DNA of 16,161 bases from Acidobacteriota bacterium (GTDB taxonomy: Bacteria; Acidobacteriota; Terriglobia; Acidiferrales; UBA7541), in the NCBI GenBank assembly GCA_003131985.1, contig PKWH01000142.1, positions 14,427 through 30,587 of the forward strand. Direction: 5' to 3'. Within the stretch, counting starts at the first letter, position 1, and each line of letters opens with the position of its first letter. Under the pieces are notes generated by a model. That model was not told where the DNA came from, searched no databases, and worked only from the letters and a program-made list of their open reading frames with translations. The position numbers were made by a program, and so were the translations under genes. This document shows positions 1-7,180 of the stretch, in pieces.

Positions 1-2
1 TG

Positions 3-1931
3 CGGCTTGAAATCGAGCGCGAAGAAAAAAAGTATAACTACGACCAGCAATTTGCGGACGCGATACAACGGTTCGGAAGCGTCGTGCTTGGCAATTATTT
101 TCTGTACACAAAAGCCGACCTTCAGGGAGTCTCGAACGAAGCGCTCGACCGCTATGCAAATCTGATGGCGTTCTTTCCGTTCCCGCAAGTGAGGCCGGAG
201 CCTTCTGCTGGCGGCGAAGCGGGCCGCCTTCGTTTGATCCAGCAATACGAAGACCTATACCTCGTCCCGCGCGGAGTGGAAGGCAACACCGAACTGTTGA
301 CCGGTGTAGTCGCCTCCGAAAAGGGCGGCAGCGGTTTTTTTAATGTCGCGGTTGATGCAGATACCGTTGTGCGCCGGCTCCCGCTGGCGATTCCGTACGG
401 ACGCGATGCGGATCGGGCAAATTGGGACATGTACGCGTCCATCGACGTGCAGGCTCTGCGGCTTTATCTGGGCCTAACAAACGAGCAAACAGTTTTGAAT
501 TACGGCGGCGCGGGGGTAACGAGCATAGAATTCGGCCCCAAACTGGCGGTGCACCCCGATGACCTGAGCCGGATGATGGTGAATTATCGCGGGCCTACGC
601 GGACGTATCCGTACGTGTCTTTCGCAGACGCTGCGGAAAAGAAATTCGCCCCCGGAACTTTCAAGGACAGAATCGTTCTGGTAGGCGCATCGGCGACCGG
701 AATAGGGGATTTGCGAGCAACTCCTTTTGGCGCTATCGATTTTCCAGGAGTCGAGATTCACGCGAACCTGATCGACAACATTCTGAACCAGAAATTTCTG
801 ATGCATGGCGGGCCGCAGGTGCTCACCGACCTTGCGTTCATATTTCTGTTTGGAATTCCGCTGGGGATGTGGCTGGCGCTCGTTCAGCCGCGTTGGATGG
901 CATTTGGCTTGCTGCTGTTGATCCCGTTTGCCGGGATTGTTTACTGGGCGTTTCTGCACGGCTGGTGGTTGAACTTCATCGTGCCGTCGCTCTTCACGCT
1001 CGTTCCAAACGTGGGTCTGGTGGCGCTCTATCGCGTGCTGATTGAGGAACAGGAAAAGCGCAAAGTGCGCGGCGCGTTCCAGCAATACGTGAGCCCGGAA
1101 GTCATCCGGCGCGTGCTGAGCGACCCGGAATTGGTGCAGCCGCGCAAGTCGGAAATCACCGTGCTTTTCAGCGATGTACGCGGGTTTACCACCATCTCGG
1201 AAAAGCTGGATGCGCAAGAACTGGCGCGATTGCTGAACGCCTACTTGACGGAAATGACGCGCATTATCTTTCGACATCAAGGAACGCTCGACAAGTATAT
1301 CGGCGATGCGGTGATGGCCATTTGGGGAGCGCCATTCACCGAGCCGAAACACGGCGAACGCTGCTGCATGGCTGCCCTGAGCATGCTTTCGCGGCTTTCA
1401 GAGTTGCAACAAGGATGGGTGTCGGAAGGTTTGCCGGCGATGGAAATTGGAATCGGAATCAACACAGGAATCGCTTCGGTCGGAAACATGGGTTCCTCGC
1501 TACGTTACGGTTATACAGCGATGGGCGACACGGTGAACCTTGCTTCACGCCTGGAAGGCCTGAATAAGGAATACGGAACGAGCATTTTGATCAGCGAATC
1601 CACGCGCGCCGACGTGACGGACGATAAAATTGTTCTTCGCGAGATCGATTTCATCCGAGTGAAGGGGAAGAATCAGCCGGTGACTATTTTCGAGATTCTC
1701 AGCGAACGAGCCGCCGCGAATGACGGGAAGGAATTGGTCGAGATGTTCGGGCGGGGCCGTGAAGCATACAAGTCTCGCAATTGGAGTGCGGCGAGATCGG
1801 CGTTTGAGGACGTGCTAGGCCGGTGGCCGAGCGACGGCCCCTCGCTAGTATTTCTCGGACGTTGCGACGAGTATCTGTTGGAGGGACCCGGAGCGGACTG
1901 GGACGGCGTCCACGTGATGAAATACAAATAA
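3..1931 (+). CDS. CHASE2-domain class III adenylate/guanylate cyclase (5' partial)
   Basis: Membrane-bound nucleotide cyclase that makes cAMP (or cGMP) from ATP (GTP) in response to an extracytoplasmic signal. The frame is open from base 3, so the GTG at 84 is internal and the true start lies left of the window. Numbering residues from that GTG, the end of a CHASE2 sensor domain spans about 1-235, three membrane helices follow at about 246-266, 272-292 and 296-317, and the catalytic domain covers about 355-540. Metal-binding aspartates sit in FSDVRGF (D364) and KYIGDAVMAIW (D408). The Lys of LDKYIGD and the Thr of YTAMGDTVNLASR occupy the purine-recognition positions; Lys/Thr is the class IIIb pattern. 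Asn and Arg of NLASR complete the transition-state pair, so it should be active. A TPR-like tail ends in the WDGV motif common in these proteins. It converges on rlpA with 17 bp between stops. Adenylate is likelier than guanylate cyclase; the sensed signal is unknown. Confidence 0.93.
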   Translation, partial: RLEIEREEKKYNYDQQFADAIQRFGSVVLGNYFLYTKADLQGVSNEALDRYANLMAFFPFPQVRPEPSAGGEAGRLRLIQQYEDLYLVPRGVEGNTELLTGVVASEKGGSGFFNVAVDADTVVRRLPLAIPYGRDADRANWDMYASIDVQALRLYLGLTNEQTVLNYGGAGVTSIEFGPKLAVHPDDLSRMMVNYRGPTRTYPYVSFADAAEKKFAPGTFKDRIVLVGASATGIGDLRATPFGAIDFPGVEIHANLIDNILNQKFLMHGGPQVLTDLAFIFLFGIPLGMWLALVQPRWMAFGLLLLIPFAGIVYWAFLHGWWLNFIVPSLFTLVPNVGLVALYRVLIEEQEKRKVRGAFQQYVSPEVIRRVLSDPELVQPRKSEITVLFSDVRGFTTISEKLDAQELARLLNAYLTEMTRIIFRHQGTLDKYIGDAVMAIWGAPFTEPKHGERCCMAALSMLSRLSELQQGWVSEGLPAMEIGIGINTGIASVGNMGSSLRYGYTAMGDTVNLASRLEGLNKEYGTSILISESTRADVTDDKIVLREIDFIRVKGKNQPVTIFEILSERAAANDGKELVEMFGRGREAYKSRNWSAARSAFEDVLGRWPSDGPSLVFLGRCDEYLLEGPGADWDGVHVMKYK

Positions 1932-1948
1932 TATCGAGAGGCGAGGAC

Positions 1949-2779
1949 TTATTCGTCGAGGCGCACGACGAAGGTGGTCATCTGGCCGGTTGAGCGCAAT
2001 TGGCCGGCGAGTTGATTCGCATCCGCCTCCGTGGGCACGCGGCCCACACGCACGCGATAAAACAGGCCGCTCGGTGAATCGTAGGTGACGATACTGACGG
2101 GCAAATTGCGGGATTCCATTTCAACTTTCAGCCGCTGAGCGTTTTCCTGCTCTCGAAATGCGCCTATCTGCACTGCGAAAAATCCGGTCACTGAACTCGG
2201 CCCGGCGATAACCTCCAGCCGCACCTGCGCTGTGCCAGGCCCGACCATCTCGATTGCTTCCGCGGCGGAAAGGGACAAGTCGATCACGCGATCGGCGACA
2301 AACGGCCCACGATCGTTAATGCGAACTTGCGTCTGCTTCCCGTTGCGCAGATTCGTCACTCGGACTACGGCGTTGAAAGGGAGTGTGCGATGCGCTGCGG
2401 TGAATTCATGCATGTCGTATATTTCGCCGTTGGATGTGCGGCGGCCGTTAAACGGTACGCCATACCATGAAGCTACGCCTTCTTCGACATATTCTCCGGG
2501 CACGACGGGGCGCCGTTCGCTGGCCGGAGGCGGACCTGAGCGCGGAGATGACCCCGGTGGACCAAGCTTCGTCTGTGGCTGCGGTGCGGATGATGAAGCT
2601 GGTGCTGGAGCTTGTGCAGGTGGATGACTCGCAGGCTGGCGTTTCCCGCATCCCACGAGAATTGCAGGCAACAGCATAGCGGCAATCAGCAGCGACAACG
2701 GTCCAATGCGCTCGTGACAAGTCCGCGAAATATTCTTCAATGGGGAATGAAATTTGGCCGACCGGCAGGCGAGCCTCAC
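1949..2779 (-). CDS. rlpA: RlpA-like septal ring lytic transglycosylase, lipoprotein with SPOR domain
   Basis: Outer-membrane lipoprotein predicted to cleave naked glycan strands at the division septum. A hydrophobic stretch ends in a lipobox LVGC (Cys44), followed by a Pro/Ala/Ser-rich linker to about residue 95. The double-psi beta-barrel domain is at about 101-190, with GVASWYG, TAAH (H130) and INDRGP (D156); the His and Asp match catalytic residues of characterised RlpA. The SPOR domain, which binds denuded peptidoglycan, is at about 199-275, starting FFAVQIGAF. The GTG at 2779 has only a weak GGGA Shine-Dalgarno. An in-frame TTG at 2740 would give a more typical short signal sequence (M-KNISRTCHERIG before the hydrophobic core) but lacks any ribosome site, so the longer form is kept. 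It is divergent from the rhomboid gene and has its own TATAAT promoter. Confidence 0.92.
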   Translation of the reverse strand: MRLACRSAKFHSPLKNISRTCHERIGPLSLLIAAMLLPAILVGCGKRQPASHPPAQAPAPASSSAPQPQTKLGPPGSSPRSGPPPASERRPVVPGEYVEEGVASWYGVPFNGRRTSNGEIYDMHEFTAAHRTLPFNAVVRVTNLRNGKQTQVRINDRGPFVADRVIDLSLSAAEAIEMVGPGTAQVRLEVIAGPSSVTGFFAVQIGAFREQENAQRLKVEMESRNLPVSIVTYDSPSGLFYRVRVGRVPTEADANQLAGQLRSTGQMTTFVVRLDE

Positions 2780-2817
2780 GCAGTTTCCCGGTTCACTAGT
2801 TTGGACCCATCTTAGGT

Positions 2818-2846
2818 ATTATAGGAACGCAACCATATTCTCGCAA
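2818..2846 (-). promoter_or_regulatory. sigma-70-like promoter for rlpA
   Basis: On the minus strand a perfect TATAAT (-10, 2818-2823) lies 17 bases downstream of TTGCGA (-35, 2841-2846, four of six matches to consensus). Transcription would start near 2811, about 32 bases before the GTG of rlpA. The -35 box overlaps the AAGGAA ribosome site of the divergent rhomboid gene, so expression of the two could interfere. Confidence 0.6.
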
Positions 2847-2858
2847 GGAAGCCTATTG
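2845..2858 (+). promoter_or_regulatory. Shine-Dalgarno that sets the rhomboid start
   Basis: AAGGAA at 2845-2850 lies 5 bases before TTG at 2856. The longest frame begins at a TTG at 2754, but that would run 26 bases into the rlpA coding region and across the divergent promoter, so 2856 is preferred. Confidence 0.6.
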
Positions 2859-3782
2859 GCCCTCTCTCCACGACTGCGTTATAAATTCGACCGAATCCGG
2901 GAACAATTGGGCGGCATTTTCGGCGGTCCGCGTGAAGCGCCGCGGCCGAAGCTGTGTCCTTCGTGCGGCACGCTCGTTGGAGCGAGTGCGACGAAGTGCC
3001 ATCAGTGCGGCGCGAGCATGAACTTTGGAATGGCGGCCGCGAGCCGATCGCTGAGCCGGCTCTTGCCGACGACTTCGCCCGCAACTTATGGAATTCTCAG
3101 CTTGAGTTGCTTGCTCTATGGCGCGAGCCTGCTGGCAACAGTTCGCACCAGCGGCTTCCAGGCGCCGGGCGGCGGCTTTTTTGGCATTTTCAATTTTGGA
3201 GCGATCAACGGCGTTGTCTTGCAAAAGCTGGGCGCGTCTCTCCCTTGGCAGATTGATGTGCAACAGCCGTGGCGTTTCGTGATGGCAAGCTTCCTTCACG
3301 GAAGCCTGATGCACATCGGCTTTAACATGTGGGTGCTGATGGATATCGGGCCGCAGATAGAGGAACTGTACGGTTCGGCGCGATTTTTTTTCATCTACGT
3401 TGTGACGGGCATTGGCGGCTACGTTCTTAGTGCCCTGGTCGGTCACTTCAGCGTCGGAGGATCGGCATCGTTGCTCGGACTGATCGGCCTGCTGCTTGCA
3501 GTCACGACGAAACGGAGCGGCGCTTCCATGCAGATGCTTCGAAGCCAGCTAATCAAATGGCTGATCTATATTGCAATCATGGGAATCGTAATGTCTGGAA
3601 TTGATAATTTTGCGCACCTCGGAGGATTGATCAGCGGGTTTTTAATAGGCAAGGTGATGGCCGATCATCCACCGATGTCGCAGGAGGAACGCACGCGCGC
3701 GGATCTGCTTGGCTGGACGACGGCGATTATAGTGATCGCGAGCATCGGAGTGGTAGCTTACGGATTGTTCCAGGCGAGCTGA
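2856..3782 (+). CDS. rhomboid-family intramembrane serine protease with N-terminal zinc ribbon
   Basis: Predicted polytopic membrane protease that cleaves transmembrane substrates within the bilayer. Numbering from TTG 2856 (308 aa): a zinc ribbon CPSCG...CHQCG (Cys34, 37, 48, 51) precedes a rhomboid core of six or seven helices. Rhomboid hallmarks are HGSLMHIGFN (H148, H153, N157) after the first helix and loop, the nucleophile Ser203 in VGGSAS, and the catalytic His254 in NFAHLGG. The usual GxSG is GGSA here, a small change next to the nucleophile; Ser and His are both present, so activity is likely. The cytoplasmic zinc ribbon is an accessory found on some rhomboids and may bind a partner or substrate. 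It is divergent from rlpA and converges on pgsA 25 bp away. Substrate unknown. Confidence 0.88.
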   Translation: MALSPRLRYKFDRIREQLGGIFGGPREAPRPKLCPSCGTLVGASATKCHQCGASMNFGMAAASRSLSRLLPTTSPATYGILSLSCLLYGASLLATVRTSGFQAPGGGFFGIFNFGAINGVVLQKLGASLPWQIDVQQPWRFVMASFLHGSLMHIGFNMWVLMDIGPQIEELYGSARFFFIYVVTGIGGYVLSALVGHFSVGGSASLLGLIGLLLAVTTKRSGASMQMLRSQLIKWLIYIAIMGIVMSGIDNFAHLGGLISGFLIGKVMADHPPMSQEERTRADLLGWTTAIIVIASIGVVAYGLFQAS

Positions 3783-3807
3783 AAATGAGGGAGCGGATGC
3801 GCGTAGT

Positions 3808-4362
3808 TCAGCCGCCCGCATGAAGCCGACGCGACACCACGATGCTGTAATTCAGTCCTGAAATACATACGAAGACGGCTACGCAGTATTTGCAAACCTC
3901 TCGCACTACGTCCAGCATATGGTTATTCCGAATCGCCAACAATAAGACAAGGAATATGAGCAGAAGCTCGAAAAATGTGGTGGCCTTGCCATAAACACTC
4001 GGTGGCAAAGAAATGTAACCTACCGTGATTAGAACCACAGCGCTGGCGACCAACAACGACACGTCCCGTCCCAAGACGAGAATTGCGAGCCACCACGCGA
4101 TTTTTTGGTGGAAAGCCAGGACGACATACGAAGAAGAAACGAGGAGCTTGTCTGCGATCGGGTCGAGATAGGCACCGAGCGGAGTTTTTTGGTTCAATCC
4201 TCGGGCGAGCCAACCGTCCAATCCATCGGTGAGGCCGGCGACTATAAGAATTACCATCGCCCAGCCATATCGTTCGTAGTGAATCGTAATGATAAAGACG
4301 GGAAGGAATGCCAGTCGCAGGAAGGTGAGCTGATTGGGGACGGTGAGGATTCGGCTGTTCAT
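3808..4362 (-). CDS. pgsA: CDP-diacylglycerol--glycerol-3-phosphate 3-phosphatidyltransferase
   Basis: Integral membrane enzyme that joins CDP-diacylglycerol and glycerol-3-phosphate into phosphatidylglycerol phosphate, the committed step of phosphatidylglycerol and cardiolipin synthesis. The full CDP-alcohol phosphotransferase signature DGxxAR(x8)Gx3Dx3D is present: D46, D49-G50, A53-R54, G63, D67 and D71, which coordinate metal and catalyse transfer. Length (184 aa) and multiple hydrophobic helices fit the family. The N-terminus (MNSRILTVPNQLTFLRL) is the typical amphipathic start of PgsA. The ATG at 4362 has a weak GGATGA upstream. It lies 35 bp downstream of the small gene at 4398-4706 on the same strand and is probably cotranscribed with it. 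A related CDP-alcohol transferase specificity cannot be excluded, but the N-terminal motif favours PgsA. Confidence 0.9.
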   Translation of the reverse strand: MNSRILTVPNQLTFLRLAFLPVFIITIHYERYGWAMVILIVAGLTDGLDGWLARGLNQKTPLGAYLDPIADKLLVSSSYVVLAFHQKIAWWLAILVLGRDVSLLVASAVVLITVGYISLPPSVYGKATTFFELLLIFLVLLLAIRNNHMLDVVREVCKYCVAVFVCISGLNYSIVVSRRLHAGG

Positions 4363-4397
4363 GAAGTCATCCGGCTAACTGGAACGAGTTTGTGCGA

Positions 4398-4706
4398 TCA
4401 GGCGAATTGTGCCAGATACTCCGCGAGCGAACGGCCAGTCTTCTTCGCAAACACTTCTGCGAGCGACGGAATTGAGCCCCGGGGTTCGTCGAGCGCGATG
4501 CGTTCGATTCGAAGCATGGGGAAAAATAGAGTAGGCAGACCCATGCGGTCGCCGTCGGGATGCAGAACCTGGCTGACAAAATCGTCAAATGAATGGAGAT
4601 CAATCCCGCGTACGGAGACTCCAGCATTCGAGATGTCGATCAGTTCGCCCCACAGTTTTTCCTTGGGGCTCTGCAGACTGATTACGACAATCGAGTGCGG
4701 TTCCAT
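4398..4706 (-). CDS. small conserved-looking protein of unknown function (102 aa)
   Basis: I do not recognise a characterised family. The 102 residues begin with a beta-rich stretch (MEPHSIVVISLQ, then KEKLWGELIDISNAGVSVRG) whose alternating hydrophobic pattern and glycine positions suggest a small barrel of the SH3/Sm type; this is inference from pattern only. The middle (TLFFPMLRIERIALDEP) is another strand-like segment, and the C-terminus (LAEVFAKKTGRSLAEYLAQF) looks helical. There is no signal peptide or membrane segment, so it is probably cytoplasmic. The ATG at 4706 has a strong AGGAG (4712-4716) 5 bases upstream, which supports a real gene. It precedes pgsA by 35 bp on the same strand, so it may share its transcript. 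A PilZ-like or RNA-binding role is possible but unsupported. Confidence 0.75.
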   Translation of the reverse strand: MEPHSIVVISLQSPKEKLWGELIDISNAGVSVRGIDLHSFDDFVSQVLHPDGDRMGLPTLFFPMLRIERIALDEPRGSIPSLAEVFAKKTGRSLAEYLAQFA

Positions 4707-4802
4707 TGCGTCTCCTGGAGTCCTCTAATCCTATGGTATCTCAATTCGCCGCGCGGACAGGAACCGTGATGCGCTCAAAGTTATCGTGGGAGACGGACCT
4801 CT

Positions 4803-5468
4803 TTAGCCGGCCATCACTTTTATGTCGAGCGCTAGCTGCAGCTTCGGTTCTGTAACTTTTTGCACGGCCTCCGCGGAAACGCCGGGAGCGAGCTCGCGCA
4901 GGAGAAGTCCCCCTGACGTAACTTCGATGACGCCGAGCTCTGTGACGATCAGATTCACCACGCCGACACCGGTCAGCGGCAAGCTGCATTCCTTCACAAT
5001 TTTGGGCTCGCCTTCTTTAGTGGTGTGTTCCATGGCAATGATCACGCGCTTGGCGCCGGCGACCAGGTCCATGGCGCCGCCCATCCCTTTCAACATTTTT
5101 CCAGGAATCGCCCAGTTGGCGAGATTGCCCTTGACGTCAACTTGCAGCGCGCCTAGCACGGTGACGTTAATTCGTCCGCTGCGAATCATCCCGAAAGAAT
5201 CGGCGCTTGAGAAATAACAGCAGCCCGGAATTTCGGTGATTGTTTCTTTGCCCGCGTTGATGAGGTCGGGATCCTCTTCTCCTTCGAACGGGTATGCGCC
5301 CACACCGAGCATGCCATTCTCCGATTGCAAGATCACTTCCATGCCTGGCGGCAGAAAAGTCGGAATCAGCGTGGGCAAGCCGATGCCGAGATTCACGTAG
5401 TAACCGTCGCGCAGCTCGCGGGCGACTCGGCGAGCGATGATTTCGCGCTTATCAATTTCCGCGGGCAT
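4803..5468 (-). CDS. scoB: 3-oxoacid CoA-transferase subunit B
   Basis: Beta subunit of a two-subunit CoA-transferase that moves CoA from succinyl-CoA to acetoacetate (or a related 3-oxo acid), linking ketone-body or poly-hydroxybutyrate carbon to central metabolism. Numbering from ATG 5468 (221 aa), the catalytic glutamate that forms the glutamyl-CoA thioester is E50 in the SENGMLG motif, preceded by the conserved NLGIGLPTLIP. Length is normal. A longer frame reaches 5570, but ATG 5468 has AGGAG (5474-5478) upstream, overlapping the stop codon of scoA; the 8-bp gap implies translational coupling. No other genes of acetoacetate or butyrate use are adjacent, so the substrate (succinyl-CoA, acetyl-CoA or 3-oxoadipate variants) is inferred from overall resemblance to SCOT. 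Confidence 0.92.
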   Translation of the reverse strand: MPAEIDKREIIARRVARELRDGYYVNLGIGLPTLIPTFLPPGMEVILQSENGMLGVGAYPFEGEEDPDLINAGKETITEIPGCCYFSSADSFGMIRSGRINVTVLGALQVDVKGNLANWAIPGKMLKGMGGAMDLVAGAKRVIIAMEHTTKEGEPKIVKECSLPLTGVGVVNLIVTELGVIEVTSGGLLLRELAPGVSAEAVQKVTEPKLQLALDIKVMAG

Positions 5469-5476
5469 GATTTCTC

Positions 5477-6172
5477 CTAGCGTTTTCGCACGGTGCGGCG
5501 TTCGATGCGTTTCTCGTAATTTGCTCCCTGAAAAATGGCGTCCACGAAAACCCCGGGTGTGTGAACGCAATCTGGATTCAGAGCGCCAAGCTCGACGATC
5601 TCTTCCACTTCGGCGATGACGTGGTCCGCTGCAGTGGCCATGATCGAGTTGTAGTTGCGCGCCGTCTTTCGAAAGACGAGATTTCCCCAGCGGTCGCCCC
5701 GGAAAGCTTTGATGAAAGCGAAATCACCGCGTAATGCAGGCACCAGGATGTGTGGACGGCCATTGAACTCTCGAACTTCTTTTCCCTCCGCTGCCAGCGT
5801 GCCGTAACCCGTAGGCGTGAAAAAAGCCGGGATGCCTGCGCCACCGCAGCGAATGCGCTCGGCAAGCGTTCCTTGCGGATTCAATTCCACTTCGATTTCT
5901 TTTTTGAGCGCGAGCTGCTCGAAAAGTTTATTTTCGCCCACATAACTGGCGATCATTTTCTTTACTTGCTTGCTCTGCAGCAACAGCCCGATGCCGAAAT
6001 CGTCCACGCCCGCATTATTCGACACAAGAGTCAGGTTTCTCGTACCCCTTTTGCGTAGCGCGGCGATCAGGTTTTCCGGAATGCCGCAGAGGCCGAAGCC
6101 TCCGAGCAGAATCGTCGCTCCGTCCTGAATGCGGGCGATCGCGGCGTCAGCGCTCGCTACACGCTTGTCCAT
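5477..6172 (-). CDS. scoA: 3-oxoacid CoA-transferase subunit A
   Basis: Alpha subunit of the CoA-transferase, pairing with ScoB. The glycine-rich GGFGLCGIPE (about residues 24-33) matches the CoA-transferase subunit A signature, followed by TLVSNNAGVDDFGIGLLL and the GGAGIPAFFTPTGYGT region that surrounds the active site. The 231-aa length is normal. The ATG at 6172 has AAGGAG (6178-6183) 5 bases upstream. It is separated from trpA by 81 bp, where a candidate promoter with a palindrome lies, so scoAB is probably its own transcription unit rather than the tail of the trp operon. Subunit A and B genes are separate, as in most bacteria, not fused as in mitochondrial SCOT. Confidence 0.93.
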   Translation of the reverse strand: MDKRVASADAAIARIQDGATILLGGFGLCGIPENLIAALRKRGTRNLTLVSNNAGVDDFGIGLLLQSKQVKKMIASYVGENKLFEQLALKKEIEVELNPQGTLAERIRCGGAGIPAFFTPTGYGTLAAEGKEVREFNGRPHILVPALRGDFAFIKAFRGDRWGNLVFRKTARNYNSIMATAADHVIAEVEEIVELGALNPDCVHTPGVFVDAIFQGANYEKRIERRTVRKR

Positions 6173-6202
6173 CCTGTCTCCTTATTTCGGTCACATCGCA
6201 CA

Positions 6203-6231
6203 GAAATAATTGCGCGGGAAGTTTACTTCAA
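6203..6231 (-). promoter_or_regulatory. candidate scoAB promoter with 12-bp palindrome
   Basis: On the minus strand TTGAAG (6226-6231) and TATTTC (6203-6208) are 17 bases apart; the -35 matches consensus well, the -10 poorly. A perfect inverted repeat, GAAGT-AA-ACTTC on the minus strand (6218-6229), covers part of the -35 and the spacer and could bind a repressor. The repeat is short enough to occur by chance. Confidence 0.3.
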
Positions 6232-6253
6232 ATCGGTAAATATTCTGTAGAAC

Positions 6254-7180
6254 TCATTCGGCCGCGGGATTTGCGGGTGGATTACTTCGGCGGCTAAGGC
6301 CTGAACGGGCAGCGCTTTTTAGCGTGCGCACCAAGGCCGCCACGCCTACGGCCGCAGCGTCCGCGGACGCGGCGCGTTCCACCTCGGCCATGAGCGCGGA
6401 TCCCACCACGGCTGCATCGGCGATTCCCCCGAGCACGCTCACGTGAGCGGGCGCCGAAATTCCAAAACCGACGGCAATCGGCAGGCTGGTGAACCTCCGC
6501 ACACGACGCGCGAGTGGCGGCAGTCCTTCGGGCAAAACTTCTCTCGCGCCGGTTACGCCGGTGCGTGATACGAGATAAAGGAAACCCGTTGATGCTTCGG
6601 CGATGCGCGCGATACGCTCGTCGGTAGAAGTCGGAGCAGCAAGAAAAATCGTATCCAGACCACGGCTGCCCAAAGCGGCGCGATACTCCCCAGCTTCCTC
6701 CGGAGTCAAATCGGTGGCCAGGACACCGTCCGCCCCAGCCGATGCTGCAGCTTCGGCAAATTTCTCCAGCCCCATCTGCAAGAGGGGATTGAAATAACTG
6801 AAGAGCACGAGCGGGACGTTCGTACGCGTACGGAGATGGCGAACGAGTTCAAGGACGCCGGTGAGAGTTGTTCCGCTGCGCAGCGCGCGTTCGCTCGCAC
6901 GCTGAATCACGGGGCCATCCGCAACTGGATCGCTGAAAGGGACACCGAGTTCGATGATGTCCGCGCCCGCCTCCGCAGCCGCGAGGACGATTTTGGCGCT
7001 GGCATCGAGCGAAGGATCTCCGGCGGTGATGTAGGCTATGAGCCCGAGTTCGCCGGCATCTGCCAGTGCACGAAATTTGCGTTCGATTCTTCCCCCGCGC
7101 TTTTCAGCGGCAGGTTTTCCACCTTCGCGAGAGCTTGCTTTGTTCGCGCTCGAAAAGTTCGAAGGGGAAGTATTAGACAT
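6254..7180 (-). CDS. trpA: tryptophan synthase alpha subunit
   Basis: Cleaves indole-3-glycerol phosphate to indole, which is channelled to TrpB, plus glyceraldehyde-3-phosphate. The catalytic pair is E77 (IIELGVPFSDP) and D88 (VADGPVIQ), matching Glu49 and Asp60 of the E. coli enzyme. The loop-6 motif SRTGVTG and the phosphate-binding GFGIS are intact. At 308 aa it is longer than the usual 265-270: about 29 extra Ser/Lys/Gly-rich residues precede the barrel, with a further Ala/Ser/Asn-rich tail. The ATG at 7180 overlaps the end of trpB by 8 bp and has no good ribosome site, so translation is probably coupled. It is the last gene of trpCFBA. Confidence 0.96.
   Translation of the reverse strand: MSNTSPSNFSSANKASSREGGKPAAEKRGGRIERKFRALADAGELGLIAYITAGDPSLDASAKIVLAAAEAGADIIELGVPFSDPVADGPVIQRASERALRSGTTLTGVLELVRHLRTRTNVPLVLFSYFNPLLQMGLEKFAEAAASAGADGVLATDLTPEEAGEYRAALGSRGLDTIFLAAPTSTDERIARIAEASTGFLYLVSRTGVTGAREVLPEGLPPLARRVRRFTSLPIAVGFGISAPAHVSVLGGIADAAVVGSALMAEVERAASADAAAVGVAALVRTLKSAARSGLSRRSNPPANPAAE

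Noticed and set aside
474..1352. Minus-strand open frame of 292 codons inside the cyclase gene.
   Set aside because: It is an antisense shadow of a well-supported coding region, rich in His/Gln/Arg with no recognisable domain or ribosome site.
1932..1948. Terminator between the convergent cyclase and rlpA genes.
   Set aside because: Only 17 bp, with no inverted repeat or T-run seen; likewise nothing convincing at 3783-3807 or 14957-14966.
4741..4989. Minus-strand open frame running from inside scoB past its stop.
   Set aside because: Mostly overlaps scoB in another frame and has an Arg/Ser-rich composition; only 62 bp are intergenic, with no sign of a separate gene or gene fragment.
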